A DNA stretch of 44,510 nucleotides from Metabacillus arenae (GCF_014773385.1 NZ_JACXAI010000049.1:1-44510), one strand, 5' to 3'; numbered from the stretch's first letter, positions 26,101 to 33,568 are shown. Translations and numbers: made by a program. Notes: generated by a model not told the origin, from the sequence alone.

Positions 26101-26242
26101 ATTCACCCTCATCTGACGGGCGTGTCCCAATTTCACCGTGTTCTAACTGAAAGTTAAAGAGAGGGATTTGAATCCGATCCCTATAGCGATATTCTTCTAA
26201 CTCAGCTATACGTATGGCTAGTTTCTCTTCTGTCCAAAACAT
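23114..26242 (-). CDS. Alpha-mannosidase, glycoside hydrolase family 38
   Basis: The 1042-residue cytosolic enzyme removes alpha-linked mannose from oligosaccharides with retention of configuration. The catalytic domain carries the zinc-binding GHTHIDVAWLWRLKHTREKA (His246, Asp248) and the nucleophile Asp358 in LWLPDVFGYSWALPQ. A third metal-site segment (ILTHFITTPQAD) follows. The central helical and C-terminal beta-sandwich domains (from about residue 500) are complete, and length matches bacterial GH38 (1000-1050). The ATG at 26242 follows AAGGAG eight bases upstream; an in-frame ATG at 26266 has no site. There is no signal peptide, so it acts on imported mannosides delivered by the adjacent ABC importer. 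The ROK kinase relic downstream completed a mannoside-use operon before IS6 insertion. Confidence 0.92.
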   Translation of the reverse strand: MFWTEEKLAIRIAELEEYRYRDRIQIPLFNFQLEHGEIGTRPSDEGEWKTMRVGDRWEGRDIYAWLAADVTFPAEWKDRKLLGIFDFGKTGRGHNAGFESLLYLNGEPYQGVDSNHKEVFFSSQFAGQDLSFRFRLWSGLEGMETPASLEHRINRADLAWLDEATDDLYYTARAISETVAILDPNGNEYTSLLRALDRAFLRVDWSRPGSESFYGSIAEAQGLLHAELDKLEKTNQVTVRCIGHTHIDVAWLWRLKHTREKAARSFSTVLRLMDQYPDYVFLQTTPQLYEYIKMDYPDIYEKIRERIKEGRWEADGAMWLEVDCNLTSGESLVRQLLMGKKFFREEFGVECSYLWLPDVFGYSWALPQILRKSDIDTFMTTKISWNQYNRMPHDTFKWRGIDGTEILTHFITTPQADPNQSHRWWYTYNGVIKPHTVKGIWEGYRDKGLTEELLLAYGYGDGGGGVNREMLEMRRRLNVLPGVPNVITGRADEFFQSLHDKVNETDQYVHMWDGELYLEYHRGTYTSQAYNKRMNRKMELLYHETEWLQSLRSVLCSGWAAYPQEKINEGWKIILRNQFHDIIPGSSIKEVYEDSKLEYAEAELIGLEAWTAAAQSLVNNQDHLRYTVFHSAPWKHPGVVRIPVQKGSESGYWTTSKGQILRSQRSGEDWIIQMEELPSMGLMNLTYTPEQDQSQAIPFSATSSGVSTPYYDIEWNEKGQLTKIYDKEAKRQVLAEGTQGNMLQVFEDKPIRYEAWDIEIYYQEKIRQVDHLISVMVTETGPVRTVVRFEWRYMDSTIEQDMILYSESRRIDFQTQVDWHEKQQLLKVAFPVDIRSTEATFDIQYGNVKRPTHWNTSWDYARFESVGHQWVDLSETGYGVSLLNDCKYGHDIKNNVIRLSLIKSATFPDPEADQGSHIFTYALLPHQGSWIDGGTVQEAWNLNNPITYIPGETSCDFSLFELSSDHVMVDTVKKAENGNQLVLRVHEFTGRRGTVQINSDLTVQSWRECNLMEKPIGDQYKEQIIFEIKPYEIKTFLVDVSR

Positions 26243-26276
26243 CCAATCCACTCCTTCTATATCCAACCACTTAAAC

Positions 26277-26477
26277 TTACATCTTGGCTAATCGTATTCT
26301 TAGAGTTTCCACTTTAAGAATGATTTGGCCATCTAATAGAAACGATTTTAATTCACTGTCCGTTTCCAACAGCTGAATGAGTTCATTCATAAATTGCACC
26401 AGATAAAAGCGAAACTGCTCAAACGTGTAATTCCATTCACGATCCCAATGACTATGCGGAACAACTAAAATTCCCAT
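26277..26477 (-). pseudogene. N-terminal fragment of a second GH38 alpha-mannosidase
   Basis: The 66-codon frame begins MGILVVPHSHWDREWNYTFE and continues QFMNELIQLLETDSELKSFL and LDGQ. It is the characteristic start of MngB-type GH38 enzymes (HSHWDREW zinc motif, LDGQ). Homology stops after about 52 residues and the frame ends soon after. The remaining ~800 residues are absent. AAAGGAG lies too far upstream (about 22 bases) for good translation. It is a different GH38 subgroup from the intact gene, not a duplicate of its own start. Confidence 0.75.
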
Positions 26478-26503
26478 GAAGTTGTTAATTGTTCACATCT
26501 CCT

Positions 26504-27346
26504 TTAACCTTTAACTGCTCCATTCGTGAGGGCTCCTACAATAAAACGTTGAAGGATAACGAACAAGGCAATGACTGGCAGAATGGCTACAATACAAGCA
26601 GCGGCTAAGTAATGAGTGGTAATAGCTTCAATGCTAGCTTGCGTTTTGACCAGCCCAACGGAAACTGGAAATAACGAATCTTGATCCAATAAAATAAAAG
26701 GAATAACAAATTGTGACCAACTCTGAACGGCTACTAGGATAGAAACAGATGTAATACCTGGCAGACTTACTGGCAAGAGCACCTTCCAAATCATTTGCAA
26801 TCGAGTACAGCCATCGACTATCGCTGCTTCATCCAGTTCATAAGGGATCGTATCGAAATATCCCTTGAGAAACCAGGTGGTAAAGGGGAGTTCAACCGCA
26901 ACCAAGACTACAATTAAGGCCATATGGTTATTAAGCAGCCCTAGTTCTGAGAAAAAGCGATAAAGGGGGATGCCAATAACGACAGGAGATATCATCTGAA
27001 ACACAAGAATGGCCATTAAAGAAAATCTTTTTTGGCGAAATTGAAAACGTGAAAAGGCATAGGCAGCCGGAATAGCTATCATTAAGGTAAACAAAATGGT
27101 TAAAAACACGAGTTTAAGGGAATTGGTGATATTCCCCAGAATCCCTGTGTTCTGTAGAACATACACATAGTTCGCAAACACAGGTTCTTTAGAAAACAAT
27201 AAGGGTGGGTCAGCAAAAAGCTCGGGAACTGATTTCAGTGACAGAGAGAACACCCAAAAGACAGGAAAAATAAAAAACAAAATGATCAAAGCATAGCTTA
27301 AATAAAGCCCTCCGTTTATAAGTTTATTCTTTAGGACTGGTGTCAT
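26504..27346 (-). CDS. Carbohydrate ABC transporter permease, MalG type
   Basis: The 280-residue inner-membrane subunit has six predicted spans and the EAA loop that docks the ATPase: DELDEAAIVDGCTRLQMIWK with VLLPVSLPGI. The N-terminal YALIILFFIFPVFWVFSLSL and a C-terminal RFIVGALTNGAVKG are typical of the MalG/MsmG family. It forms a heterodimer with the preceding gene product; the two genes overlap by four bases (ATGA), indicating translational coupling. No ATPase gene is present, so a shared MsmX-type ATPase encoded elsewhere is expected. Confidence 0.93.
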   Translation of the reverse strand: MTPVLKNKLINGGLYLSYALIILFFIFPVFWVFSLSLKSVPELFADPPLLFSKEPVFANYVYVLQNTGILGNITNSLKLVFLTILFTLMIAIPAAYAFSRFQFRQKRFSLMAILVFQMISPVVIGIPLYRFFSELGLLNNHMALIVVLVAVELPFTTWFLKGYFDTIPYELDEAAIVDGCTRLQMIWKVLLPVSLPGITSVSILVAVQSWSQFVIPFILLDQDSLFPVSVGLVKTQASIEAITTHYLAAACIVAILPVIALFVILQRFIVGALTNGAVKG

Positions 27347-28299
27347 CCGAGTTTCCCTCCTTCAGATCTAGATAGCATGCGGAAATAAACAATCGTCATC
27401 ACCCCGTTTATAGCCAAAAGTACCACAGCGGTTGCCGCTCCTCTACCAAGTGCATCCTCCATGAAGATGGTATTATAAACATTCAACGCAATAACCTCAG
27501 TCGCTCTACCCGGACCTCCTGCCGTTAAGGCGGTAACCATATCGAAAGTATTAAACGTCGAAACAGAAGCTAGGATGAGGTTAATGCAGATAATAGGCAT
27601 AAGAATAGGAAGAATCACTTTAGTCAAACGTTGCCACGCATTCGCTCCGTCTATTTTAGCTGCTTCGAGTACATCATTGGGGAAGGTTTGAAGTCCTGCG
27701 TAGAGCAATATCATACTAAAAGCCGTCCCTCGCCAAATATTGGCCACTGTTACGGATAGGAGTGCATTTATAGGATCAGAAAGGAAAGCTATCGATTTAA
27801 TACCAAAAAAACCTAAAATATAGTTTAATATCCCTGCTTGTGATTCATTGTAGAGAAGAGTCCAGATAATTCCAATGACAACACCAGGGATAGCCCAGGC
27901 CATGAGCACTGTAGTACGAGCAACAACAGTTCCAACCAGCTTCCTCTTTGTCCCAATGTCAACCAACAGAGCGATGATAAATCCAAAACTCATTTGAAAA
28001 AAAACACTTAGCGATACAAAAATAAAAGTGATGACCAACATACTAAAAAAGCCAGGGAGAGTAAACAAAGTAATGTAAGATCGTAGGGTGTAAGAATAGT
28101 CGCCTCCACTCAACTGAGCATCTGTAAAACTAAGGCGCACGACTTCAAGAATGGGGTATAGGAATACAAATAAAAGAACGACAGCTAAAGGAAGTAGCCA
28201 AGGTACCGGAGAATTCCCCAGTACCTGCCACACGTTTTTTTTCGGCTTATAGTCGGATACATGAACATTGTTTTTCGTTGTTAAATCCATTCCTTTCAT
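27343..28299 (-). CDS. Carbohydrate ABC transporter permease, MalF type
   Basis: The 318-residue inner-membrane subunit has six spans. The N-terminal WLLPLAVVLLFVFLYPILEV and the cytoplasmic EAA motif (DVLEAAKIDGANAWQRLTKV with ILPILMP) mark the MalF/UgpA/MsmF group. The C-terminal ALTAGGPGRATEVIALNVYN is also conserved. With the MalG-type partner it forms the transmembrane channel for an oligosaccharide, most likely an alpha-mannoside given the adjoining mannosidase. The ATG at 28299 has a moderate GAAGGG site; a second in-frame ATG three codons on sits directly against AAAGGA, too close to use. Confidence 0.93.
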   Translation of the reverse strand: MKGMDLTTKNNVHVSDYKPKKNVWQVLGNSPVPWLLPLAVVLLFVFLYPILEVVRLSFTDAQLSGGDYSYTLRSYITLFTLPGFFSMLVITFIFVSLSVFFQMSFGFIIALLVDIGTKRKLVGTVVARTTVLMAWAIPGVVIGIIWTLLYNESQAGILNYILGFFGIKSIAFLSDPINALLSVTVANIWRGTAFSMILLYAGLQTFPNDVLEAAKIDGANAWQRLTKVILPILMPIICINLILASVSTFNTFDMVTALTAGGPGRATEVIALNVYNTIFMEDALGRGAATAVVLLAINGVMTIVYFRMLSRSEGGKLG

Positions 28300-28315
28300 A
28301 TCTGAACAGACCCTT

Positions 28316-29647
28316 CTATTTTTTATTCACAACAATCCAAGCTTCATCTAAGGCCGCTTCCGGAGTTTTCGTTCCAGAAGTAACCTCTGAAAGAGCTACT
28401 TGCAATGCTTGTGTAACCTTTCCATAAGAACCTGCCGAAGGACGAACCTTTGCCATAGTATCTAAGTACTCTTTAAATGTAGGGCTAAATTCGTTCCTCT
28501 GGTAATGCTCAGAATCATATACGGATTTTCGTGTAGGTAAACTTCCTGCAATGGAGTTCCATTTAGCCATTCCTTCATCACCAAAATAAGCTTTCAGCAG
28601 GAAGTTCACAGCAGCCTCTTGTTTTTCCGGGTCATCAGTAAAGACGCCAAATGACCATCCGCCTGCAGTTGTAAGCGCTTTATCATTAGCGTTAGATGTA
28701 GGGATAGGTGCAATCGCCCACTTTTCAAACTCTTCTTTCGGCAGGATCTGCTTCATGTTCTCTACCTGCCAGTTTCCGCCAAAGAACATGGCAACCTTTC
28801 CAGTTGATACTTCCCCATTCATATCATTTTCTCTTGTATAGCTAGATACTCGTTTCGGAACAACCTCACTAGCAATAGCTTGTTTATAGAAATTAAATAC
28901 ATTTAGCATCTTGGTTTTATTGTCACCTTCTCCGAAGTTCGGGTTTCCTTGCTCATCTACGAGTTCTCCACCCTGAGACCAGAACTGCGGCCAAAGCGAA
29001 GTCGTCATAGCCCCTTCTCCACGTCCGCCTGGTAGCAAAAGGGCATCAAAACCTTGACTTTTCACCTGTTCTCCAATTTTCAGCAACTCATCAAATGTTT
29101 TTGGAGGGTTCGGAATCAGATCCTTACGATAGAACATCACACGTACATCTGTACTAAAGTAAAGAGCGTAGATTTTTCCATCTTCTCCCTTGACTACATC
29201 CTGAACAAATGGAAAGAGATCTTCCTCTTTGATACCGGCCTTTTCTAGATACGTGTCTAATGGTTGGAGGTAATCTTTAAATCTATCAATCATATAACCG
29301 TCAATCATCGCCATGTCCGGTGCTCGTCCGGAGGAAGCCTGCTCATAAAGCTTCGCCATAGATTCATCAGAATTGGTGGAAGCCAATGTGCTGGATTTTA
29401 TATTCACGCTAGGATTTTCTTTTTCAAATTCCTCAACAACACCTTTTAGATACTCGGCTCTCGGAACATCTGAAGCGGATAAGGAATAGTTAGGGTGTGC
29501 CATCCATTCCAAAGTAAATTCCTTATTCTCATTCCCTTGATTCTGACTCTCAGATCCAGTCTGCGTACTGCTAGAATTTTGACATCCTGTAGCCAATAAG
29601 GACAGGGACAGCAATAACATGGGTACTACACGGCTCCATTTTTTCAC
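28316..29647 (-). CDS. Sugar ABC transporter substrate-binding lipoprotein
   Basis: The 443-residue extracellular binding protein of the family-1 (MalE-like) class has a lipobox LSLLATGC, so it is anchored by a lipidated Cys22. Mature sequence elements such as FTLEWMAHPNYS, GRAPDMAMIDGYMIDRFKDY and GKVAMFFGGNWQVENM are characteristic of oligosaccharide-binding members. It starts with GTG at 29647 behind GAGGGGG. As first gene of the binding protein-MalF-MalG-mannosidase operon it defines the substrate, probably mannosides. The promoter should lie in 29650-29760, where only AT-rich sequence and the tail of a mannonate dehydratase relic are seen. Confidence 0.92.
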   Translation of the reverse strand: MKKWSRVVPMLLLSLSLLATGCQNSSSTQTGSESQNQGNENKEFTLEWMAHPNYSLSASDVPRAEYLKGVVEEFEKENPSVNIKSSTLASTNSDESMAKLYEQASSGRAPDMAMIDGYMIDRFKDYLQPLDTYLEKAGIKEEDLFPFVQDVVKGEDGKIYALYFSTDVRVMFYRKDLIPNPPKTFDELLKIGEQVKSQGFDALLLPGGRGEGAMTTSLWPQFWSQGGELVDEQGNPNFGEGDNKTKMLNVFNFYKQAIASEVVPKRVSSYTRENDMNGEVSTGKVAMFFGGNWQVENMKQILPKEEFEKWAIAPIPTSNANDKALTTAGGWSFGVFTDDPEKQEAAVNFLLKAYFGDEGMAKWNSIAGSLPTRKSVYDSEHYQRNEFSPTFKEYLDTMAKVRPSAGSYGKVTQALQVALSEVTSGTKTPEAALDEAWIVVNKK

Positions 29648-29728
29648 TTCAATTCCCCCTCGAATTTATGTTTAATTGTTTTCTTAACTAGATAACTCTT
29701 TAACTACTAAAAAAGCAGCTTACTATTA

Positions 29729-30190
29729 TTACAAATTTAAAGGATCTTCAGCTCTTGTTCCGACACAAAAAATGTAACCTACATGTTGTTAGGAAATTCA
29801 TCAATTATTCGATGATAACCAAGGGCGCCATAAGGACTATCAAGTTGAGGAGTACCCGATGGATGTATGCCTATTTTCACTCCATAATCTTCTGCCATTG
29901 GAACTAGACACCTATACACTTTATTGAATTTTTCTCTCCACTTAATGCTCTCCTCAAGAGTAGGGGTATTGACTTTTTCTTTTGTAAATCCCAAACTTTC
30001 ACATCGAGAGATTGCTCCTCCCGCTGAATTGCTGATACGGAGTTGTTATTCCATGGAAAACATCTCCTGAAAATCTTTGTCTAACAATTCTTATTCCTGC
30101 TTCATCAAAGACTTTCACATAATTGACAGCGTTCTCAATTACACGTTCACTACCTTCTCCCTCATTCATAAAGTTTTCAGTAATATTAGG
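29729..30190 (-). pseudogene. uxuA: Mannonate dehydratase (UxuA-like), broken at both ends
   Basis: Three pieces in different frames recall the UxuA TIM barrel. The first is NITENFMNEGEGSERVIENA with AGIRIVRQRFSGDVFHGITT. After a shift near 30015 comes GGAISRCESLGFTKEKVNTP, with MAEDYGVKIGIHPSGTPQLD and YGALGYHRIIDEFPN. After another shift near 29785 comes VGYIFCVGTRAEDP and a stop. Start and end of the protein are missing. D-mannonate dehydratase makes KDG from D-mannonate in the glucuronate branch, so its loss removes that branch here. Confidence 0.8.
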
Positions 30191-30219
30191 TGAAATTAAA
30201 TAATACTTATACTAGGAAA

Positions 30220-30930
30220 CTATCTAGGTTTTAAACTTTTAATTGCTTTCTGTCTAACATAATTAAGATGGTGATACATACTTGAATATGCTGCTATTGG
30301 GTCACGTTTTTCAAGTGCATTATAAATTTCAATATGCTGGCGCATTGTCTCTTTTAAATCCCTTTCTTCCAACGGGATTTTTTCTAATATTTTGTGATGA
30401 AACTGTTGCAAGGGATTTATGATGCCTTCAAACAAAGCATTTTTGGCACTCTGAGCAATAATCTTATGAAATTCTTTATCTTCTTCCGAAGAATCTTCTG
30501 TTGTTAAAACTTTCATTCTATCAATCGTTCCTCTTAATTTAGCAAGATCTTCATCTGTTATTTTTTCAGCCGCTAACGTTACTAAACCAAGTTCTAGTGC
30601 TACTCGAATCTCGGTAATTGAAAGCAGATCTCCGGCCGAAAGCGCCAACATCATTGAAAAAGGTTCGTTGCCAACTTTATCTGAAAAGAATGTGCCGTTT
30701 CTCGTTTTGCGGTTAATGATCCCCATAACCTCTAAGGATGTTAATGCCTCTCGTATAACCGGTCTACTAACATTACAAATGTCCATCAATTGAAACTCTG
30801 AAGGTAATCGTTCCCCAGGTTTAAGTTGGCCAGTCATAAGTAAATCAATAATTTCATCAATCACTTGTTTTGACAGTGTTTTTCGATTGACAGATTTTAT
30901 TTTAACTTCAAGCCCATTAATTTCTCCCAA
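30220..30930 (-). CDS. GntR-family (FadR/FCD) transcriptional regulator
   Basis: The 236-residue regulator has an N-terminal winged helix-turn-helix (LSKQVIDEIIDLLMTGQLKP, then LPSEFQLMDICNVSRPVIRE) and a C-terminal FCD all-helical ligand domain. The metal-binding residues appear as ITEIRVALELG, EFHKIIAQSAKN and MRQHIEIYNALEKRD. FCD proteins often sense uronates or aldonates (compare UxuR, ExuR, LutR), which fits the neighbouring uronate genes. The TTG at 30930 is chosen because AAAAGGAGGG stands seven bases before it; the frame opening at 30975 has no such site. Two 13-bp dyads upstream are likely autoregulatory operators. Confidence 0.88.
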   Translation of the reverse strand: MGEINGLEVKIKSVNRKTLSKQVIDEIIDLLMTGQLKPGERLPSEFQLMDICNVSRPVIREALTSLEVMGIINRKTRNGTFFSDKVGNEPFSMMLALSAGDLLSITEIRVALELGLVTLAAEKITDEDLAKLRGTIDRMKVLTTEDSSEEDKEFHKIIAQSAKNALFEGIINPLQQFHHKILEKIPLEERDLKETMRQHIEIYNALEKRDPIAAYSSMYHHLNYVRQKAIKSLKPR

Positions 30931-30982
30931 AAAACTCCCTCCTTTTAAAAGTATTTGGAAAATTGAAATTTTCATATGTTAT

Positions 30983-31025
30983 ATTGTAAGACAATTAATC
31001 ATTACTAGTTTAATTGTAAGACAAA
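30983..31025. promoter_or_regulatory. Two GntR/FCD operator-like dyads
   Basis: ATTGT-AAG-ACAAT (30983-30995) and ATTGT-AAG-ACAAA (31013-31025) stand 30 bp apart, upstream of the FCD regulator. TTGT-N3-ACAA is the usual size and symmetry for FadR-subfamily operators, and the spacing puts both on one DNA face. Confidence 0.65.
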
Positions 31026-31143
31026 TAAAATTTTCTGTCAATTCTATTAACTCAGAAATTTTTGATAAAGTTAGTTATTTTTTGTCACTTTAGGAGTTAT
31101 TTTGTACTTATTTTTGGCGATATTTTGCACTATAAGTAAATGT

Positions 31144-31173
31144 AAAAAAAGCTATCTTCTAATGATAGCTTTT
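31144..31173 (-). terminator. Bidirectional terminator
   Basis: AAAAAAAGCTATC (31144-31156) pairs with GATAGCTTTT (31164-31173) around a 7-nt loop. On the minus strand it ends in seven T, directly after the stop of a gene remnant. Confidence 0.65.
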
Positions 31174-31178
31174 ATAAT

Positions 31179-31244
31179 TTATTTAATCCCGATAACTAAA
31201 CGATCTCGTGCAGCTTCAACAACTTCTGTTGTAATGGTATTCAT
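31179..31244 (-). pseudogene. C-terminal remnant of an unidentified gene
   Basis: A minus-strand frame ends MNTITTEVVEAARDRLVIGI, lysine, stop, six bases before a strong terminator in the same direction. Upstream the frame reads RIWPT and then loses any protein-like character. The arrangement (coding tail plus terminator) suggests the 3' end of a lost gene. The family could not be recognised. Confidence 0.35.
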
Positions 31245-31295
31245 CGTGGGCCAGATCCTCTGCGAGACCGACATCCCGTACTATTCGGTTCTCTG

Positions 31296-31478
31296 ATGAA
31301 ATCGACGATCCCGAACCGAAGTGTCGAATATATGGATAACCGGATAAGTCGCTACAGTATGAAAATGGGGAAATGTGAAATAGCAGGCATGAACTTGTCT
31401 GCCCCCGAAGTACACTGTCATCACTATATCCCGTTGTACCTTAGAGGAAACGATAAATTTCATAATTTAAGTTTATAG
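31296..31478 (+). pseudogene. Group II intron maturase, HNH-domain remnant
   Basis: The 60-codon frame reads NRSVEYMDNRISRYSMKMGK then CEIAGMNLSAPEVHCHHYIP and LRGNDKFHNLSL. It is the HNH endonuclease end of group II intron reverse transcriptases (pattern DNRISLY..GKC..TG....HCHHKIP..GG.D.Y.NL). The reverse transcriptase domain upstream and the intron RNA domains V/VI are not seen. Its last three codons coincide with the first bases of the 222-bp repeat, so the fragment is cut at that junction. Confidence 0.75.
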
Positions 31479-31692
31479 AGATCATTTAAACAAACGTTTA
31501 TTTCAAGGATTCACATGTATATGAAGAGAAACTGGATTCATTGGCACCGATAGTTAGCCAGCTTTCTGTTTGGTTAACTTAAACTTTGAAACATTTCAAT
31601 TACAACAAGTATATCTGTGTAATTTGGAACAAATATTATAATTGTTGCAAACAAAAAGGAGGTGCTACAATGAATGCACAACGGGCACAAGA
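31469..31692 (+). repeat. ~222-bp direct repeat, left copy (sspH upstream region)
   Basis: From AAGTTTATAGAGATCATTTA to the sspH start codon and beyond, this region is nearly identical to 44289-44510 (a few substitutions and a 2-base indel). It carries the sspH promoter/leader with AAAGGAGGT. The two copies lie 12.8 kb apart in the same orientation and bound the uronate block. Confidence 0.85.
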
Positions 31693-31788
31693 CAAGTAGA
31701 TGAACAAAATGGAACAGCTACAATCCATCCTCTTGATGAACCAAATAATAAACAAAGTGTTTCTATAAGCAGTCTAATAGAACAGTGA
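31670..31788 (+). pseudogene. sspH: H-type small acid-soluble spore protein, internally deleted
   Basis: Translation begins MNAQRAQDK and stops. In a second frame the sequence resumes VDEQNGTATIHPLDEPNNKQ and SVSISSLIEQ, the C-terminal half of SspH. About 20 codons between the two parts are missing and the frame is lost. Intact SspH proteins (~59 residues) bind spore DNA and are made in the forespore. The parental or sister copy starts at 44492. Confidence 0.85.
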
Positions 31789-31805
31789 TTTGTCAAATTT
31801 TTGCC

Positions 31806-31855
31806 TAATACAATCATAACCACCGGTCTATAGACCGGTGGTTATGATTGTATTA
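31806..31855. repeat. Perfect 50-bp palindrome
   Basis: Arm TAATACAATCATAACCACC plus GGTC, then TATA, then GACC plus GGTGGTTATGATTGTATTA: all 50 bases are self-complementary without a mismatch. Transcribed, it gives a 23-bp stem with a 4-nt loop. No U tract follows on the plus strand (AAGCATTT), so it is not a classic terminator. It lies between the sspH relic and a Tn3-family relic. Confidence 0.85.
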
Positions 31856-31868
31856 AGCATTTCGGGAA

Positions 31869-31980
31869 TTAGATTGTGCTATTCGTACTTTGTTTTTATT
31901 GAATTACCTATCGGATGAAGAATTACGGAGCACAATTCAAGCAGCTACTAATAAGAGTGAATCCTTTCATGGAATTACCT
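31869..31980 (+). pseudogene. Tn3-family transposase fragment
   Basis: The frame reads RTLFLLNYLSDEELRSTIQA with ATNKSESFHG. It matches the conserved segment of Tn3-type TnpA (RTLFLLRYLSDEELRRTIQA..NK.E.FN.F). Only about 35 codons survive out of ~1000, without start or end. It records a past Tn3-like insertion. Confidence 0.7.
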
Positions 31981-32133
31981 TGATGCACCTTTTATCTTTG
32001 TGTACATGTATTTCAAGATAAGAGGTAAAGGACTTGACATGGAGCCTCTGTGGGTAAGATTAGTCTTGAAAGTCTAATGCCGTTGTTTTATCAGGCATCC
32101 GAGCCTATCATACCAACCTCTCCACGTAAATTC

Positions 32134-32355
32134 CTATATTTGTGCACGTTGAAAACTATAAATAATTACTGTAGAAAATGTTTCCACAAAGTTAAAATTA
32201 AGCCATTTTTTATATCTTAAAATACGATGAATACGCTGGAAAAACATACTATAGATAAGAGCATAATTGTTGAATAAATACAATTCTCTTAAGATTAAGG
32301 ATGGAGAACCGTATAATTTTCGAGTCTGATGAACTAAGTTGATCGCTAAGTTCAT
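32134..32355 (-). CDS. Unassigned ORF, probably a relic
   Basis: A 73-codon frame (MNLAINLVHQTRKLYGSPSL, then LILRELYLFNN and FFQRIHRILRYKKWLNFNFV) is open without a ribosome binding site. Basic and aromatic composition resembles transposase tails, but no family could be fixed. Flanking 31981-32133 and 32356-32564 show only short protein-like pieces on the minus strand (for example PIEMELEEASAMQEKYMEHL at about 32500-32440) that are also unassigned. Confidence 0.2.
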   Translation of the reverse strand: MNLAINLVHQTRKLYGSPSLILRELYLFNNYALIYSMFFQRIHRILRYKKWLNFNFVETFSTVIIYSFQRAQI

Positions 32356-32564
32356 TTTTCTTTTGGCTAATTAGGTTTTCGATTTAGATACCTTATGTAA
32401 CCGTTCCTGTAATATGGAGACAGGGGGGAGGTTTTATTCAAATGCTCCATATATTTTTCTTGCATGGCACTGGCTTCTTCAAGCTCCATTTCAATAGGAT
32501 TTGCAAGAATAAATCATTCAATTTTATATTAAAGATTTAGTGATTCTAAAAAACAGATCATTTT

Positions 32565-33428
32565 CTAACGCTTTCTATAATTAGAAGGAGTCATACCAAA
32601 GTATTTTCTAAAAGTACGATGGAAGTGAGGCATGCTATTAAACCCACACCCTTTAGCAACTGTTTCAACAGTATCATTAGTATGGATTAAGCGCTCTTTT
32701 GCTAGCAAAATTTTCTTAGACGTTATATATTCTGATACATTCATTCCTGTCATTTTTTTAAAGACTCGGCTTAGGTGTTCTGGGCTTATCTCAGCATATT
32801 CTGATAAGGAAACAAGGTCAACAACCTGGTTGGTAAAATTTAATTCTATATGATCCAAAACTTTTTTAAACCAATTAGGTAATGAATTCTCTGAATCTTC
32901 TCCTTTTTTTGGAGTTTGTAGTATTGATCGACTTGAGTAAAGTAACATACTTTGTAGAATAATAGTGATTGCTTGAATATAGCCTAACTTTTTTTGTGTA
33001 ATTTCCGTATAAAGATTATCCAAATGTTTAACTATATTATTCCGTTGTTCCAAATTTAAAACATATCTAAAATTTTTTGAATTTACACATTCATCAAAAA
33101 TTTGCAAATACGAATAATGATTACTGTACTTTTGATTACTAACCATTAGAGGGTCGAAAAAAATTGCAGTTGAAGTAACAGGGTTTTCTTTATCCGGTAT
33201 GGCGTAGTGGATGACATTCCCTGGTAAAATAAATAGATCTCCTTCATTCATGAATTGAATAGATTGATCGATGAAGAATGTTCCTTTTCCTTTATAAACA
33301 TAAACAATTTCATACCATTCATGAAAGTGATCAGGTAATTCATTTTGAGGATTTTTTGTATCCTTATAAACAATTTCAAACGGAAAAAATCTATTTTGGG
33401 TAAAAGACTTACGAATTGGCTGTTCCAT
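32565..33428 (-). CDS. AraC-family transcriptional regulator
   Basis: The 287-residue regulator has an N-terminal cupin sensor (LPDHFHEWYEIVYVYKGKGT, then EGDLFILPGNVIHYAIPD) and a C-terminal double helix-turn-helix (VDLVSLSEYAEISPEHLSRV, then ETVAKGCGFNSMPHFHRTFR and KYFGMTPSNYRKR). This RhaS/MelR-like layout is typical for sugar-responsive activators. It is divergent from the TRAP transporter operon with 140 bp between the starts, so it most likely activates those genes in response to the imported sugar acid or a derivative. No ligand can be named. Confidence 0.9.
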   Translation of the reverse strand: MEQPIRKSFTQNRFFPFEIVYKDTKNPQNELPDHFHEWYEIVYVYKGKGTFFIDQSIQFMNEGDLFILPGNVIHYAIPDKENPVTSTAIFFDPLMVSNQKYSNHYSYLQIFDECVNSKNFRYVLNLEQRNNIVKHLDNLYTEITQKKLGYIQAITIILQSMLLYSSRSILQTPKKGEDSENSLPNWFKKVLDHIELNFTNQVVDLVSLSEYAEISPEHLSRVFKKMTGMNVSEYITSKKILLAKERLIHTNDTVETVAKGCGFNSMPHFHRTFRKYFGMTPSNYRKR

Positions 33429-33525
33429 TATATCACCGTCATTATATTTAGAATATTATATATATAATATCAATAAAGGGTATATATTATCAATAATTAT
33501 TAATTTTCATTCTAATATTTGATGT

Positions 33526-33552
33526 TATAATAACATTAAGAAAGCGTTATCA
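33526..33552 (+). promoter_or_regulatory. TRAP operon promoter element and cre-like site
   Basis: A TATAAT hexamer at 33526-33531 has no good -35, as expected for an activator-dependent promoter. AGAAAGCGTTATCA (33539-33552) matches the catabolite-responsive element consensus TGNAARCGNWWNCA except for the first base. It lies at the expected transcript start, where CcpA would block transcription in rich sugar. Confidence 0.6.
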
Positions 33553-33568
33553 CAAAAGGAGTGCTGAT

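Noticed and set aside
30983..31025. Possible CRISPR or iteron array from the repeated ATTGTAAGACAA
   Set aside because: Only two copies with internal dyad symmetry, directly upstream of a GntR-type regulator; operators explain them better.
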